Below, one piece after another: positions 14,617 to 21,290 of a stretch of DNA of 46,065 bases. The notes below the pieces were generated by a model, which saw nothing but the letters and a program-made list of their open reading frames with translations, did not search any database and was not told the DNA's origin. The translations under genes were made by a program, and so were the position numbers. Source of the stretch: a virus; IMG/VR virus record IMGVR_UViG_3300035170_000019, positions 1 to 46,065 of that record; one strand, written 5' to 3'. The stretch's first letter is position 1, and each line of letters begins with the position of its first letter.

Positions 14617-15632
14617 GCCGTCCTCCCTCCGGGCAGAGCGATCAGGTTCGGGATGAATTCGCCGCGCGCTTCGGCCTCGTCGCGTTGGCGCATGCGCTCG
14701 GCACGCTCCATGCCTTCGTCGACGCGTTGCTGGGCAGCGGATTTGCGGCCACCGTTCCCGCTGCTGCCGGGGTTGGCGGCTTTCCACATGCGGTTGAGCT
14801 CGACGGTCATGGTCGCGCCGGAGATTGGGAAGCCGTTGTTTGCAACGGCTTCCATGGCTGCGGCCACAACATCACGGGGGACCTTGCGAGCGAGAGTCGC
14901 CTTGGCTACACCACGGATCGCGACAAACGGCTGGACGTTGGTTTGGCCGTGGGCTTCAACGAACGCAACGGTGAGTTCTTGGGCGACGTCGCCGAGCGGA
15001 TCAGGCTCTTTGGGTTTGGCCGTCTTGCGGGTGCCGCTGGAGCGTTTCCGCTTCGGCTCCTCAGGCTCCTGCGCTGGGGGCGTCGCAGCGTCTGCTGCGG
15101 AACGATCGTTAAGATCGTAAAGATCGTAATCCTTTATATAGGATGGCTTGCTCCTGGCCATCGAAGAGCTATCTCCTGGCCATCGGTCGGCTTGCTCCTG
15201 GCCATCGGATTCGTTTTCGATGGCCATTTCCTGGCTATCGCCGATGGCTTGCTCCTGGCCATCGGGTCCCTCCTCCGATGGCTTGCTCCTGGCCATCGGA
15301 TTCCGCTTCGCGGGAGCGCGTTCTTCGCCTGGGGAGCCCACCATCAACTGGTAGTAGGTCGGCACGTGCCGGGCCCGCTCGCCACCGGTCGGCCTTGACC
15401 GCCGGACCCACCCCATTTGCTCAAGGCTGGCCAGTTGAGCCTTGACCGTGCTCTGACCGAGCCCGGTTTCCCGGGCCAGGTCAGCGAGCGACGGAGAGTG
15501 CTTCATCGGGATCAGGCCGGTCTTGGCGTCAGCCATGTCGGAGAGCACGAACATGACCAGCCGCGCAGCGGACGGCAGGTTCGACTTGCGAACCGCCATA
15601 TTCACCCGCCACTTCATATTCTCGGCTGACAC
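14613..15632 (-). CDS. Replication initiator (winged-helix, O-like) containing the origin
   Basis: I start this at GTG 15632 (VSAENMKWRVNMAV) because AAAAGGGAG lies four bases upstream; ATG 15668 is possible. The 339-residue product has an N-terminal winged helix-turn-helix of the replication-initiator type (SLADLARETGLGQSTVKAQL, then LEQMGWVRRSRPTGG). A central low-complexity region is encoded by the six iterons (repeats such as GPDGQEQA and SMARSKPS), followed by KDYDLYDLNDRSAADA from the AT-rich repeats. The C-terminal part (ELTVAFVEAHGQTNVQPFVA, LARKVPRDVVAAAMEAV) may contact the loader or helicase. The layout matches lambdoid O-type initiators, whose genes carry the origin. Confidence 0.82.
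   Translation of the reverse strand: MSAENMKWRVNMAVRKSNLPSAARLVMFVLSDMADAKTGLIPMKHSPSLADLARETGLGQSTVKAQLASLEQMGWVRRSRPTGGERARHVPTYYQLMVGSPGEERAPAKRNPMARSKPSEEGPDGQEQAIGDSQEMAIENESDGQEQADRWPGDSSSMARSKPSYIKDYDLYDLNDRSAADAATPPAQEPEEPKRKRSSGTRKTAKPKEPDPLGDVAQELTVAFVEAHGQTNVQPFVAIRGVAKATLARKVPRDVVAAAMEAVANNGFPISGATMTVELNRMWKAANPGSSGNGGRKSAAQQRVDEGMERAERMRQRDEAEARGEFIPNLIALPGGRTA
15101..15298. other. Predicted origin of replication: six 22-bp iterons plus AT-rich repeats
   Basis: Six copies of a 22-bp unit with core CTCCTGGCCATCG lie at 15142-15163, 15164-15185, 15186-15207 (exact tandem), 15219-15240, 15243-15264 and 15277-15298. Copies 1, 5 and 6 are identical; 2 and 4 are the most changed. Next to copy 1 is an AT-rich stretch (15101-15141) with three GATCGTWAA-type repeats at 15104, 15113 and 15122 and a TTTATATAGG end, a good unwinding element. 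All lie inside the initiator gene. Confidence 0.8.
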
Positions 15633-15668
15633 TTTGCTCCCTTTTGGCTTGCTTCCGACGTCACCCAT

Positions 15669-15750
15669 AGTGCATGCTTGATGCTTAGGCACTGCCTATG
15701 CACTCGCCGTGCCTCGATCATACCGTAGCTGCCTGTCCTGTGCATATGCA
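15669..15750. promoter_or_regulatory. TGCAT-repeat operator between initiator and RHH gene
   Basis: AGTGCAT (15669-15675) and ATGCACT (15698-15704) form an inverted repeat with a 22-bp centre, and a perfect palindrome TGCATATGCA follows at 15741-15750, 24 bp before the RHH gene start. The set lies upstream of the leftward initiator start, so it probably controls replication genes and the rightward RHH gene together. Confidence 0.55.
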
Positions 15751-15773
15751 GTTGTGACTGACTGGGGGATTCG

Positions 15774-16034
15774 ATGACCGCGCTTGCCGAGATCAACAAC
15801 TCGACTGATTGCCTGTGCAGCGCATACGCTGTGGTCGTGGCCGAGAAGACGCACCGCAGCGGTAACACCCCGAACCGGGTGATCCGCGTCAGCGACGAGG
15901 ACTGGGCGAAGTACGGCGAGGCGGTCGCCCGCATGGGCTCGACGCGCTCCGACGACATGCGGCGCCACATCAAGGCGACGATCGCGGCCGACGAGCGCGA
16001 GCAGCGCCGCATCGCCCGCGAGTCCGCCGACTGA
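15774..16034 (+). CDS. Ribbon-helix-helix-like small DNA-binding protein
   Basis: An 86-residue protein; GGGGG five bases upstream supports ATG 15774. The core NRVIRVSDEDWAKYGEAVAR and MGSTRSDDMRRHIKATIAAD fits the strand-helix-helix pattern of RHH regulators. It is transcribed away from the replication initiator with TGCAT repeats in the shared upstream region, so a role as repressor of initiator expression is likely. It ends 15 bp before the convergent LuxR-type gene stop. Confidence 0.68.
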   Translation: MTALAEINNSTDCLCSAYAVVVAEKTHRSGNTPNRVIRVSDEDWAKYGEAVARMGSTRSDDMRRHIKATIAADEREQRRIARESAD

Positions 16035-16048
16035 CGCGGCGCCGGCGC

Positions 16049-16522
16049 TCACGCTGCCAGCCCTTCGCCTGCGTCGCCGGTCTCGGCGACCGGCCGTCCC
16101 CGCGCACCCGGCACCTGAAGCCGCGCCGCGTCCAGCACCCGCCGCGCCCACCGCTTCAGGTCCCCGCGCGGCTCATCGCCCAGGATGCTGATCGACAGCC
16201 GGATCATCGGCGCGGCCAGCTCGGCCGGAATCCGCTCCTGCGGCAGCGGCTCGGCGGGCGTCGGTGACACGGCCTGGCCCGCCGGACGCACGACCCCGTG
16301 GTCGTAGGCCCAGATCACCATCCGCACCCGCGCCACGTTGTCGCTGTCGTTGCCGGACGCCGTACCGATCAGCTGGTGCACGACGTGCATACGGGAGCGG
16401 ATCGTCTCGACGGAGATGTCGAACGCGACAGCGAGTTGGGCGTTGGTGTAGCCGGCGGCGACGAGGCGGATCATCTCGGTCTCGTGGTCATGCAGCGGAC
16501 GCTGCTTGATCGGCTTGGTCAT
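16049..16522 (-). CDS. LuxR-type HTH regulator
   Basis: A 157-residue protein from ATG 16522, which overlaps the upstream TAA as TAATG. Residues ~14-60 carry a GerE/LuxR-type helix-turn-helix: DHETEMIRLVAAGYTNAQLA, then FDISVETIRSRMHVVHQLIG. There is no receiver or autoinducer domain; the C-terminal half (PAELAAPMIRLSISILGDEP, RWARRVLDAARLQVPG) is unassigned. Last gene of a leftward block that includes both methyltransferases, so it may set the timing of early or late transcription. Confidence 0.75.
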   Translation of the reverse strand: MTKPIKQRPLHDHETEMIRLVAAGYTNAQLAVAFDISVETIRSRMHVVHQLIGTASGNDSDNVARVRMVIWAYDHGVVRPAGQAVSPTPAEPLPQERIPAELAAPMIRLSISILGDEPRGDLKRWARRVLDAARLQVPGARGRPVAETGDAGEGLAA

Positions 16523-16896
16523 TACGCGGCCTCCTTCGCTTCGGCTTCGGCCTTGCGCCGGGCCCGCAGACGCCGCTGTCCTTCGACCCGCGACTTGCTC
16601 GCCGCCTTCTGGCAGGCAGCGTCGACGGGCTTGTCGTGTTTCCTGTGGTACTGGTATCGGGCCTCGGTACCGCAGGGCTGGAGCGCGTTCGAGTCGCGCG
16701 GTTCCCGTCCGCTGAAGCCGCGGGGCGGTTTGACCTGGACCTTGCCGAACAGGATGTCCAGCAGCAGCCGCGCGTCGTCCGCGTCGTGGGCGTGCTCGGC
16801 GACACGGCGCGTAGCCAGCCCCGCCTGCTCGGCCGTGACGTTGGGGATCGGCTCGTAGTCGATGACGGTGAGGCGCAGCGGGTTCGGGCTGGTCAT
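16522..16896 (-). CDS. Hypothetical protein with CGT-HRK-C motif
   Basis: A 124-residue protein from ATG 16896, overlapping the adenine methyltransferase stop (ATGA). The N-terminus (LTVIDYEPIPNVTAEQAGLA, DDARLLLDILFGKVQVKPPR) is acidic and helical. The C-terminus has CGTEARYQYHRKHDKPVDAA followed by Cys and a long basic helix (RVEGQRRLRARRKAEAEAK). The CGT-x3-Y-x2-HRK-x-C pattern recurs twice in the protein at 20203-20526, suggesting a shared small domain, probably metal- or nucleic-acid-binding. Confidence 0.65.
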   Translation of the reverse strand: MTSPNPLRLTVIDYEPIPNVTAEQAGLATRRVAEHAHDADDARLLLDILFGKVQVKPPRGFSGREPRDSNALQPCGTEARYQYHRKHDKPVDAACQKAASKSRVEGQRRLRARRKAEAEAKEAA

Positions 16897-17711
16897 GACG
16901 CCACCTCGAACAGCCCGTGCTGCCGGTGCAGCGGCCGGTTCGACCACAGCACCTCAACCGCGCGGCGATACGTACCGCCTTGGCCGTTGCCGGTGACGAT
17001 CTCGTGCCGCTCCCACTCCGGGTACAGCTCGGCGTACAGCGGGGAGTCGTAGCCGGACAGCACTACCGTCGCCGTGCACGCGTTCAGTGCCTCGGCGAGT
17101 TCGCGGTGCTCATCCGCCGCCGCCATCTCGGTGCCGTAGTTCCGGCCCGTTCGGACCTCCGCCACATAGGGCGGATCGGCGTAGATCAGCGTGTTGGCGT
17201 GCACGCCGTAGGCTTCGATCAGCTCCAACGCCGGTCGGTTCTCCAGCGACACGCCGTGCAGCCGCTCAGCGACCGCAGCCATGCGATCGACGTAGCCCTC
17301 GATGTACCTCGGCATGCTGACGCTCGATCCGGCCGGGTCCACGAAGAATCTCCAGCCGGTCTTCTTGAGTGTTCCGGTGCGGGACTGCGCCAGCCATGAC
17401 CAAACGCGCCGCGCGGCCTCCAGCTCGTCGCAGCCGTCGAGGTTGCGGGACAGCAGGTGCTCGGCGCGGGAATGCGGAGTGAGCGCACAGGCGCGGATCA
17501 GCTCGTCGGGACGTTCGCGCAGGACCCGCCAGAAGGTCATGAGCCGGGAGTCCAGGTCGTTGACGGTTTCCATTCGCGACGGCGGCTTCGCCAGCAGCAC
17601 GGCAAGGGACCCGGCGAACGGCTCGACGTAGTGCTCATGCGTGGGCAGCAACGCAACGATCCGATCGGCGACGTTGGTCTTGCCGCCGTAGTAGGCGAAC
17701 GGCGGCTTCAC
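16893..17711 (-). CDS. D12-class DNA adenine N6-methyltransferase (Dam-like)
   Basis: A 272-residue DNA methyltransferase that would transfer a methyl group from S-adenosylmethionine to adenine N6. Motifs in D12 order: FAYYGGKT (residues 5-12, start of the SAM site), HYVEPFAGS (27-35), VNDLDSRL (50-57) and the catalytic YADPPY (177-182). GTG 17711 overlaps the preceding stop (GTGA). Length is near that of Dam (about 278). The phage may use it to evade host restriction or to mark replicated DNA. Its target site cannot be read from the sequence. Confidence 0.9.
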   Translation of the reverse strand: MKPPFAYYGGKTNVADRIVALLPTHEHYVEPFAGSLAVLLAKPPSRMETVNDLDSRLMTFWRVLRERPDELIRACALTPHSRAEHLLSRNLDGCDELEAARRVWSWLAQSRTGTLKKTGWRFFVDPAGSSVSMPRYIEGYVDRMAAVAERLHGVSLENRPALELIEAYGVHANTLIYADPPYVAEVRTGRNYGTEMAAADEHRELAEALNACTATVVLSGYDSPLYAELYPEWERHEIVTGNGQGGTYRRAVEVLWSNRPLHRQHGLFEVAS

Positions 17712-17944
17712 GTCGTCACCGCCTGGTCCTCGATCCGCCACGTGCCGCCCTCGACGACCAGCTGCTGGCCCGGCAGGAACTGCACGGCACCGTTGACCGG
17801 CTGGTCGCGGCGCCAGATCCACACCTCGCCCTTGTCGACCATGGTGAAGCAGCCACAGCCCTCCAGCGCACGGTCGGCGGCGCGGGCCACGAGGGAGGCG
17901 TCGGCGTCCAGGCCGTAGATGACGGCGGCGCGGGAGGCGGTCAC
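17708..17944 (-). CDS. Small hypothetical protein
   Basis: A 78-residue protein from GTG 17944 with GTGA overlaps at both ends. It has a hydrophobic start (RAAVIYGLDADASLVARAAD) and then beta-like segments (CGCFTMVDKGEVWIWRRDQP, QQLVVEGGTWRIEDQ). No family recognised; coupled to the adenine methyltransferase. Confidence 0.6.
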   Translation of the reverse strand: MTASRAAVIYGLDADASLVARAADRALEGCGCFTMVDKGEVWIWRRDQPVNGAVQFLPGQQLVVEGGTWRIEDQAVTT

Positions 17945-18114
17945 GGGGTGGTTCCTTCGCGTGCGGCCTTGGCGGCGGCCAGCGTGACCCGCAGGTCATC
18001 GGGCATCTTGGCGTTGAGCGCGCTGGTGCGGCGGCAGTCGTCGCACGGCTTAGCGCAGGCCGGGCCGGTAGCGAAGATCCGGCACCAGGTGACCAACTCG
18101 GCGCGGGCGGTCAC
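17941..18114 (-). CDS. Small Cys-rich protein
   Basis: A 57-residue frame from GTG 18114, overlapping both neighbours by four bases. It reads WCRIFATGPACAKPCDDCRR, with four Cys in a C-x8-C-x3-C-x2-C pattern that could bind zinc, then a helical basic tail (DLRVTLAAAKAAREG). Function unknown. Confidence 0.55.
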   Translation of the reverse strand: MTARAELVTWCRIFATGPACAKPCDDCRRTSALNAKMPDDLRVTLAAAKAAREGTTP

Positions 18115-18431
18115 GGGGTGGCCTCGGCGGACTCGCTGCGGTACAGCCGGACTCCGGCTTCCAGCGCGACGACCACGGCGGTTGCGGCGGCCTGCTCCCA
18201 GGTGTTCCCAGCCTGACGGCAGCTCAGGATCACGTTGTTGATCTCGTCGCCGATGTGCATTGCGACCTCGCCGACAAGCTTCGGGTCTGCACCGGGCAAC
18301 GTAGCGGTCAGACGGTCGGCGATGATCTGCGCCGCCTTCTCGGTGGAGCATTCGCCGCCGCAGTCCGCGTGGGGGTTCAGGCCATCGAATGCGGCGAGCA
18401 TCTGATCGGTCTTGTGCGGGTTGATCGTCAT
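18111..18431 (-). CDS. Hypothetical protein
   Basis: A 106-residue acidic protein from ATG 18431 (MTINPHKTDQMLAAFDGL). It contains HADCGGECSTEKAAQIIADR and a long helical C-terminal half (WEQAAATAVVVALEAGVRL). It is the first gene after the 18466-18501 hairpin. No family recognised. Confidence 0.6.
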   Translation of the reverse strand: MTINPHKTDQMLAAFDGLNPHADCGGECSTEKAAQIIADRLTATLPGADPKLVGEVAMHIGDEINNVILSCRQAGNTWEQAAATAVVVALEAGVRLYRSESAEATP

Positions 18432-18465
18432 CTCTATGTCCTGTTCTCGAAGTCTCGTGTTGGTC

Positions 18466-18501
18466 GGCCGCCTCGCTCGACCCTCGACGAGCGAGGCGGC
18501 C
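18466..18501 (-). terminator. Perfect 14-bp stem-loop downstream of cytosine methyltransferase
   Basis: GGCCGCCTCGCTCG (18466-18479) pairs perfectly with CGAGCGAGGCGGCC (18488-18501) over an eight-base loop. It stands in a 227-bp gap between the methyltransferase second frame (stop 18659) and the next start (18431); the rest of this gap shows nothing else. It is a likely actinobacterial-style terminator or attenuator inside the early operon. Confidence 0.65.
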
Positions 18502-18658
18502 TCAACGCCGACGGAGCCACATCGGCGGGTCCATTGCCCGGCACCGCTTTCCAGGCGGCACCGGGCCGCTAGAGCCATCGGCTGCCAGGGGGTACGCAGC
18601 CGGCCCTAGCACCGCCGCGGCGTGCCATGTGTCACCAACGGCGCCGCGGCGGCGGTCT

Positions 18659-19420
18659 CTACGGGGACAGGCCCACGCGCTCGGCGAGGATCCGGACCGC
18701 GGCGGCGCCCTGCTGCCGCACCACCCCGTTGCCGAGGGCGTGCAGTTGCGCGTTGCGTGGGATACCGGGCACGTCGGTGACCCAGCCGGCCGGGAGGCCC
18801 ATCATCCATTCGGGCAGCACCGGCGCGAGGCGTGGCCCGTTCTTCCCCTTCTCGGTCGGTGCGGGCGCGGGACGGTCGGTCAGTCGTTCCCAGCGTCGGA
18901 CCGCGGCGGTGTACGGTCCCCAGTCGATGTCAGTGCGCTGATCGTGGTTCTGAGGTCCGCCCCCCCCCGCTCCGTGGCCGCCGGCCCCGTTCGCGTCCGA
19001 CTTCGTCGGCGTCGGCAGCAGCGTGACCGCCGCCGAGGGCAGCATCAGGTCGCCGCTGGATCCCCGCTGGTTCGGTCCGCCCTTGGTGCCGTCCGTCGCC
19101 CTCGGCGTCGGCAATAGCCGCGCCGCGTCCAGCAGCGTCATCCCGTACCCGCTGCCGTAGGGCGTTCCGTCCGGCCGGAAGTTCGCCGTCGTCCCCGGGA
19201 ATGAGGTCGTCGGCGTCGGCAGCAGGCCAGGCGAGGACGAAAGCACGCCATCGCTGGTGCGGGGCTCCGACGTCGGATGCAGGAAGGCAAAGCCATTCCG
19301 CATCGAACCCGATGTCGGCCAGGTCGCCGAGAACGGCACCGAGTGCCCGCAGAGCAGGTTCGTCACCGATGTCTCCCAGACACCACGCGCAGAGTTCCAC
19401 GTTGCTATGTGCTTTTGCAC
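18659..19420 (-). CDS. Overlapping second frame of cytosine methyltransferase (carries motif X)
   Basis: A 253-residue frame shifted relative to the methyltransferase gene and overlapping it for 491 bp. It contains PFSATWPTSGSMRNGFAFLH, repeated LLPTP units (LLPTPTTS, LLPTPRATDG, LLPTPTKSD), RWERLTDRPAPAP, LPEWMMGLPAGWV and LHALGNGVV. The last fits motif X of C5-cytosine methyltransferases, which the other frame lacks, and the WMMGLPxGW block is usual just before motif X. So this frame encodes the C-terminal third of the enzyme. It may be a separate subunit with its own start (position uncertain; first start at 19420), or be joined by frameshifting. See findings. Confidence 0.65.
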   Translation of the reverse strand: MQKHIATWNSARGVWETSVTNLLCGHSVPFSATWPTSGSMRNGFAFLHPTSEPRTSDGVLSSSPGLLPTPTTSFPGTTANFRPDGTPYGSGYGMTLLDAARLLPTPRATDGTKGGPNQRGSSGDLMLPSAAVTLLPTPTKSDANGAGGHGAGGGGPQNHDQRTDIDWGPYTAAVRRWERLTDRPAPAPTEKGKNGPRLAPVLPEWMMGLPAGWVTDVPGIPRNAQLHALGNGVVRQQGAAAVRILAERVGLSP

Positions 19421-19811
19421 TGGTCAGGCTCCTGACGTTCTCCAGGACGACGATGGACGGCCGTAGCGCGGCGATCGCGGCGGCGACGTGGTACCACAGC
19501 CCCGAGCGGGTACCGGGCATCAGGCCCGCGCCGAGACCGGCCAGGGACATGTCCTGACACGGCCAGCCGGCGGTGAGGACGTCTACGGGCTCGACCGCGG
19601 CCCAGTCGATCGCGGTGATGTCGCCGTGGTTCGGGACGCCGGGGAAGCGGTGCGCCAGGATCTGCGATGGCCACTGGTGGACGTCGGGCTTGCCGTTCTT
19701 GTCCGGCGGCTCGTACTGGGCGTGCCAGACGACGTGGCCGCCGAGCGCGTCCATCACGGCCAGGTCCAGCCCGCCGTAGCCGGAGCACAGGGAGCCGATG
19801 CGAAGGCTCAC
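18930..19811 (-). CDS. C5-cytosine DNA methyltransferase, catalytic part
   Basis: A 293-residue frame with the catalytic motifs of C5-cytosine methyltransferases: motif I SLCSGYGGLDLA (7-18), motif IV GWPCQDMSLAG with catalytic Cys 85, motif VI VVLENVRSL (121-129) and motif VIII APHQRWRAFVLAW (183-195). After residue ~200 it becomes an Asp/Ala/Gly-rich region (ADAEGDGRHQGRTEPAG) and stops without motif X. The overlapping frame at 18659-19420 supplies motif X. The start overlaps the preceding stop. Probably protects phage DNA from restriction. Confidence 0.85.
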   Translation of the reverse strand: MSLRIGSLCSGYGGLDLAVMDALGGHVVWHAQYEPPDKNGKPDVHQWPSQILAHRFPGVPNHGDITAIDWAAVEPVDVLTAGWPCQDMSLAGLGAGLMPGTRSGLWYHVAAAIAALRPSIVVLENVRSLTSAKAHSNVELCAWCLGDIGDEPALRALGAVLGDLADIGFDAEWLCLPASDVGAPHQRWRAFVLAWPAADADDLIPGDDGELPAGRNALRQRVRDDAAGRGAAIADAEGDGRHQGRTEPAGIQRRPDAALGGGHAAADADEVGRERGRRPRSGGGRTSEPRSAH

Positions 19812-20206
19812 CTCGCCCCCCCGCTGTACTCGTAGTCGAACGCCGCCAGGTCGATGACCGGCATCGGCTGCGTCAGCCCGTCGTGCGCCGGCGGTGCGGC
19901 CTGTGCGCGGGCGTGGCGGCCGTCAACGGGCGCGGCGGGTCGTCCGCCGGTACCGGGCCGGGGCCGTCCCGTCGGGCGGTACAGCGCCTTGCGGGCCCTG
20001 CGGTACGGCGCCACACGGGCGGCGTGCCGGACCGTCACCAGCGCCCAGAGGGCGGCCAGCATCGCCACATAGGCCAGCACCGAGGCCGTCAGCCACGTGC
20101 CGACGGCGGTGGAGTACCAGGCGATGTGCGCGGCCATGGCGGTGTCGGCGAGCAGCGACAGCGCCAGCAGCGACGACAGGACCGGATGCGGACGGTGGCG
20201 GGTCAC
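19808..20206 (-). CDS. Membrane protein with two helices
   Basis: A 132-residue protein from GTG 20206 (GTGA overlap). Two membrane helices are visible: VLSSLLALSLLADTAMAAHI and WLTASVLAYVAMLAALWAL, followed by a basic, Pro-rich cytoplasmic-type tail with RRARKALYRPTGRPRPGTGG. Of the type often called SpdA/SpdB-like or simply membrane protein in Streptomyces elements, but I see no diagnostic motif. Between the methyltransferase and the CGT-motif protein. Confidence 0.65.
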   Translation of the reverse strand: MTRHRPHPVLSSLLALSLLADTAMAAHIAWYSTAVGTWLTASVLAYVAMLAALWALVTVRHAARVAPYRRARKALYRPTGRPRPGTGGRPAAPVDGRHARAQAAPPAHDGLTQPMPVIDLAAFDYEYSGGAR

Positions 20207-20526
20207 TGGTTCGCCCCCGCCCAGGTGTCGGCCAGCATCGCGTTGAACCGGTCCTTGCGCGGCTTGAGATCGTGCGTGGCCCGGTACTCACGCATGTACT
20301 TGGCGTCCGCAGCCAAGCAGGCCTCACACGTCGGCTCTCCGTTGCGCTTGTGGCGGTTGACGCCCGAACGCGTCCCGCATTCGGCGATCCGCGGTGGGTA
20401 CGGCGACTTCGGGTTCAGCGCGTTGATCGCGTCCTTGCAGGGGCGGCAGGCGTCCTCGCCGAGCTTGCGGTGACGGCGGTAGCCCTGCGGGGTGCCGCAG
20501 CGCACAGGCTGGAGTTTGGTGCTCAC
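20203..20526 (-). CDS. Protein with two CGT-GYRRHRK-CxxC repeats
   Basis: A 107-residue protein made of two copies of a ~35-residue unit: RCGTPQGYRRHRKLGEDACR with PCKDA, and ECGTRSGVNRHKRNGEPTCE with ACLAA. Each has the C-G-T-x-x-G-x-x-R-H-(K/R) x-G-E-x-x-C-x-x-C pattern, so each may bind one zinc ion. A basic tail follows (YMREYRATHDLKPRKDR). The pattern is widespread in Streptomyces phages; a nucleic-acid-binding role is plausible but unproven. A single divergent copy occurs at the end of the 16522-16896 product. Confidence 0.7.
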   Translation of the reverse strand: MSTKLQPVRCGTPQGYRRHRKLGEDACRPCKDAINALNPKSPYPPRIAECGTRSGVNRHKRNGEPTCEACLAADAKYMREYRATHDLKPRKDRFNAMLADTWAGANQ

Positions 20527-21290
20527 TTCGCAGCCTCCAGTGCCTTCGTTCCGAGCGCGCGGTGCAGGTCGTGCACGCCCTTCACGGTGACCCGCACCTG
20601 TGGCGGGTCCAGCACCAGCACGCCGGTGCGCGGGTGGTAGTGCGACGACGGCAGCTCCGACAGGCGCCCGGTCTCGATGGCGGTCTGCTTCACACGCCAG
20701 CGGCCGTCGCCAGCCCGGAACAGCCAGCCGAGACGCCAGAGCTCGGTGAACAGTCGCCGCTCGCCGGTCTTGATGCCGTCGCGGGTGAGGATCTTCGCGG
20801 CGTCGGCCACGGAGTAGTCACCGGCCGCCGAGGCGAGCGCTTCCCATGACGCGGCGGCCGGCGCGAGCTCGGCTATCCGGGTCTCGGCTTGCAGGCGACC
20901 GAGTTCGGCATCCCGCGCCAGCTCGATCAGCTCCAGGCGTGACAGCTCACGCGGAGCCGGTACGCCGTAGAAACCTGTGCGGCGGATTGAGGGGATGACG
21001 TCCTCGGCCAGCCAGTCCTGGAACTGCTCGGCCGCCATCAGGTTGCTGCGCATTACAAGGCGGTACACGCCAGCCTCGTTGATGACGGACATCTTCTGCT
21101 GGCCACCAAGGGTGTCGGCCAATCCGACACCCTTCATCCGCTCCGGCAGGCGGCTGGTGGCGTCGCGGCCGTTGCTGTATCCGAGGATCGCGGTGACGTC
21201 CGAGGCGACGAACCACGGCTCGTCGTCTAGGAGGATGGTCCGCACGGACTCGCCGGTGGCGGGGAATGTGAACGGGGTCAGGGCGCTCAT
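20523..21290 (-). CDS. Antirepressor-like protein, Bro-N and KilA-C type
   Basis: A 255-residue protein from ATG 21290, overlapping the RecT-like gene stop. The N-terminal ~105 residues are a Bro-N domain (PWFVASDVTAILGYSNGRDA, MSVINEAGVYRLVMRS, DWLAEDVIPSIRRTGFYG). The C-terminal part resembles the KilAC/ANT domain (SVADAAKILTRDGIKTGERR, LFTELWRLGWLFR). Proteins of this build act as phage antirepressors or early regulators, so it may oppose the repressor of the 24.8-25.0 kb switch. Confidence 0.85.
   Translation of the reverse strand: MSALTPFTFPATGESVRTILLDDEPWFVASDVTAILGYSNGRDATSRLPERMKGVGLADTLGGQQKMSVINEAGVYRLVMRSNLMAAEQFQDWLAEDVIPSIRRTGFYGVPAPRELSRLELIELARDAELGRLQAETRIAELAPAAASWEALASAAGDYSVADAAKILTRDGIKTGERRLFTELWRLGWLFRAGDGRWRVKQTAIETGRLSELPSSHYHPRTGVLVLDPPQVRVTVKGVHDLHRALGTKALEAAK

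Noticed and set aside
15142-15298. The 22-bp repeats as a CRISPR array
   Set aside because: Three copies are directly abutting and the other gaps are only 2-12 bp, so there are no spacers; they lie inside a coding gene next to an AT-rich stretch, as iterons do.
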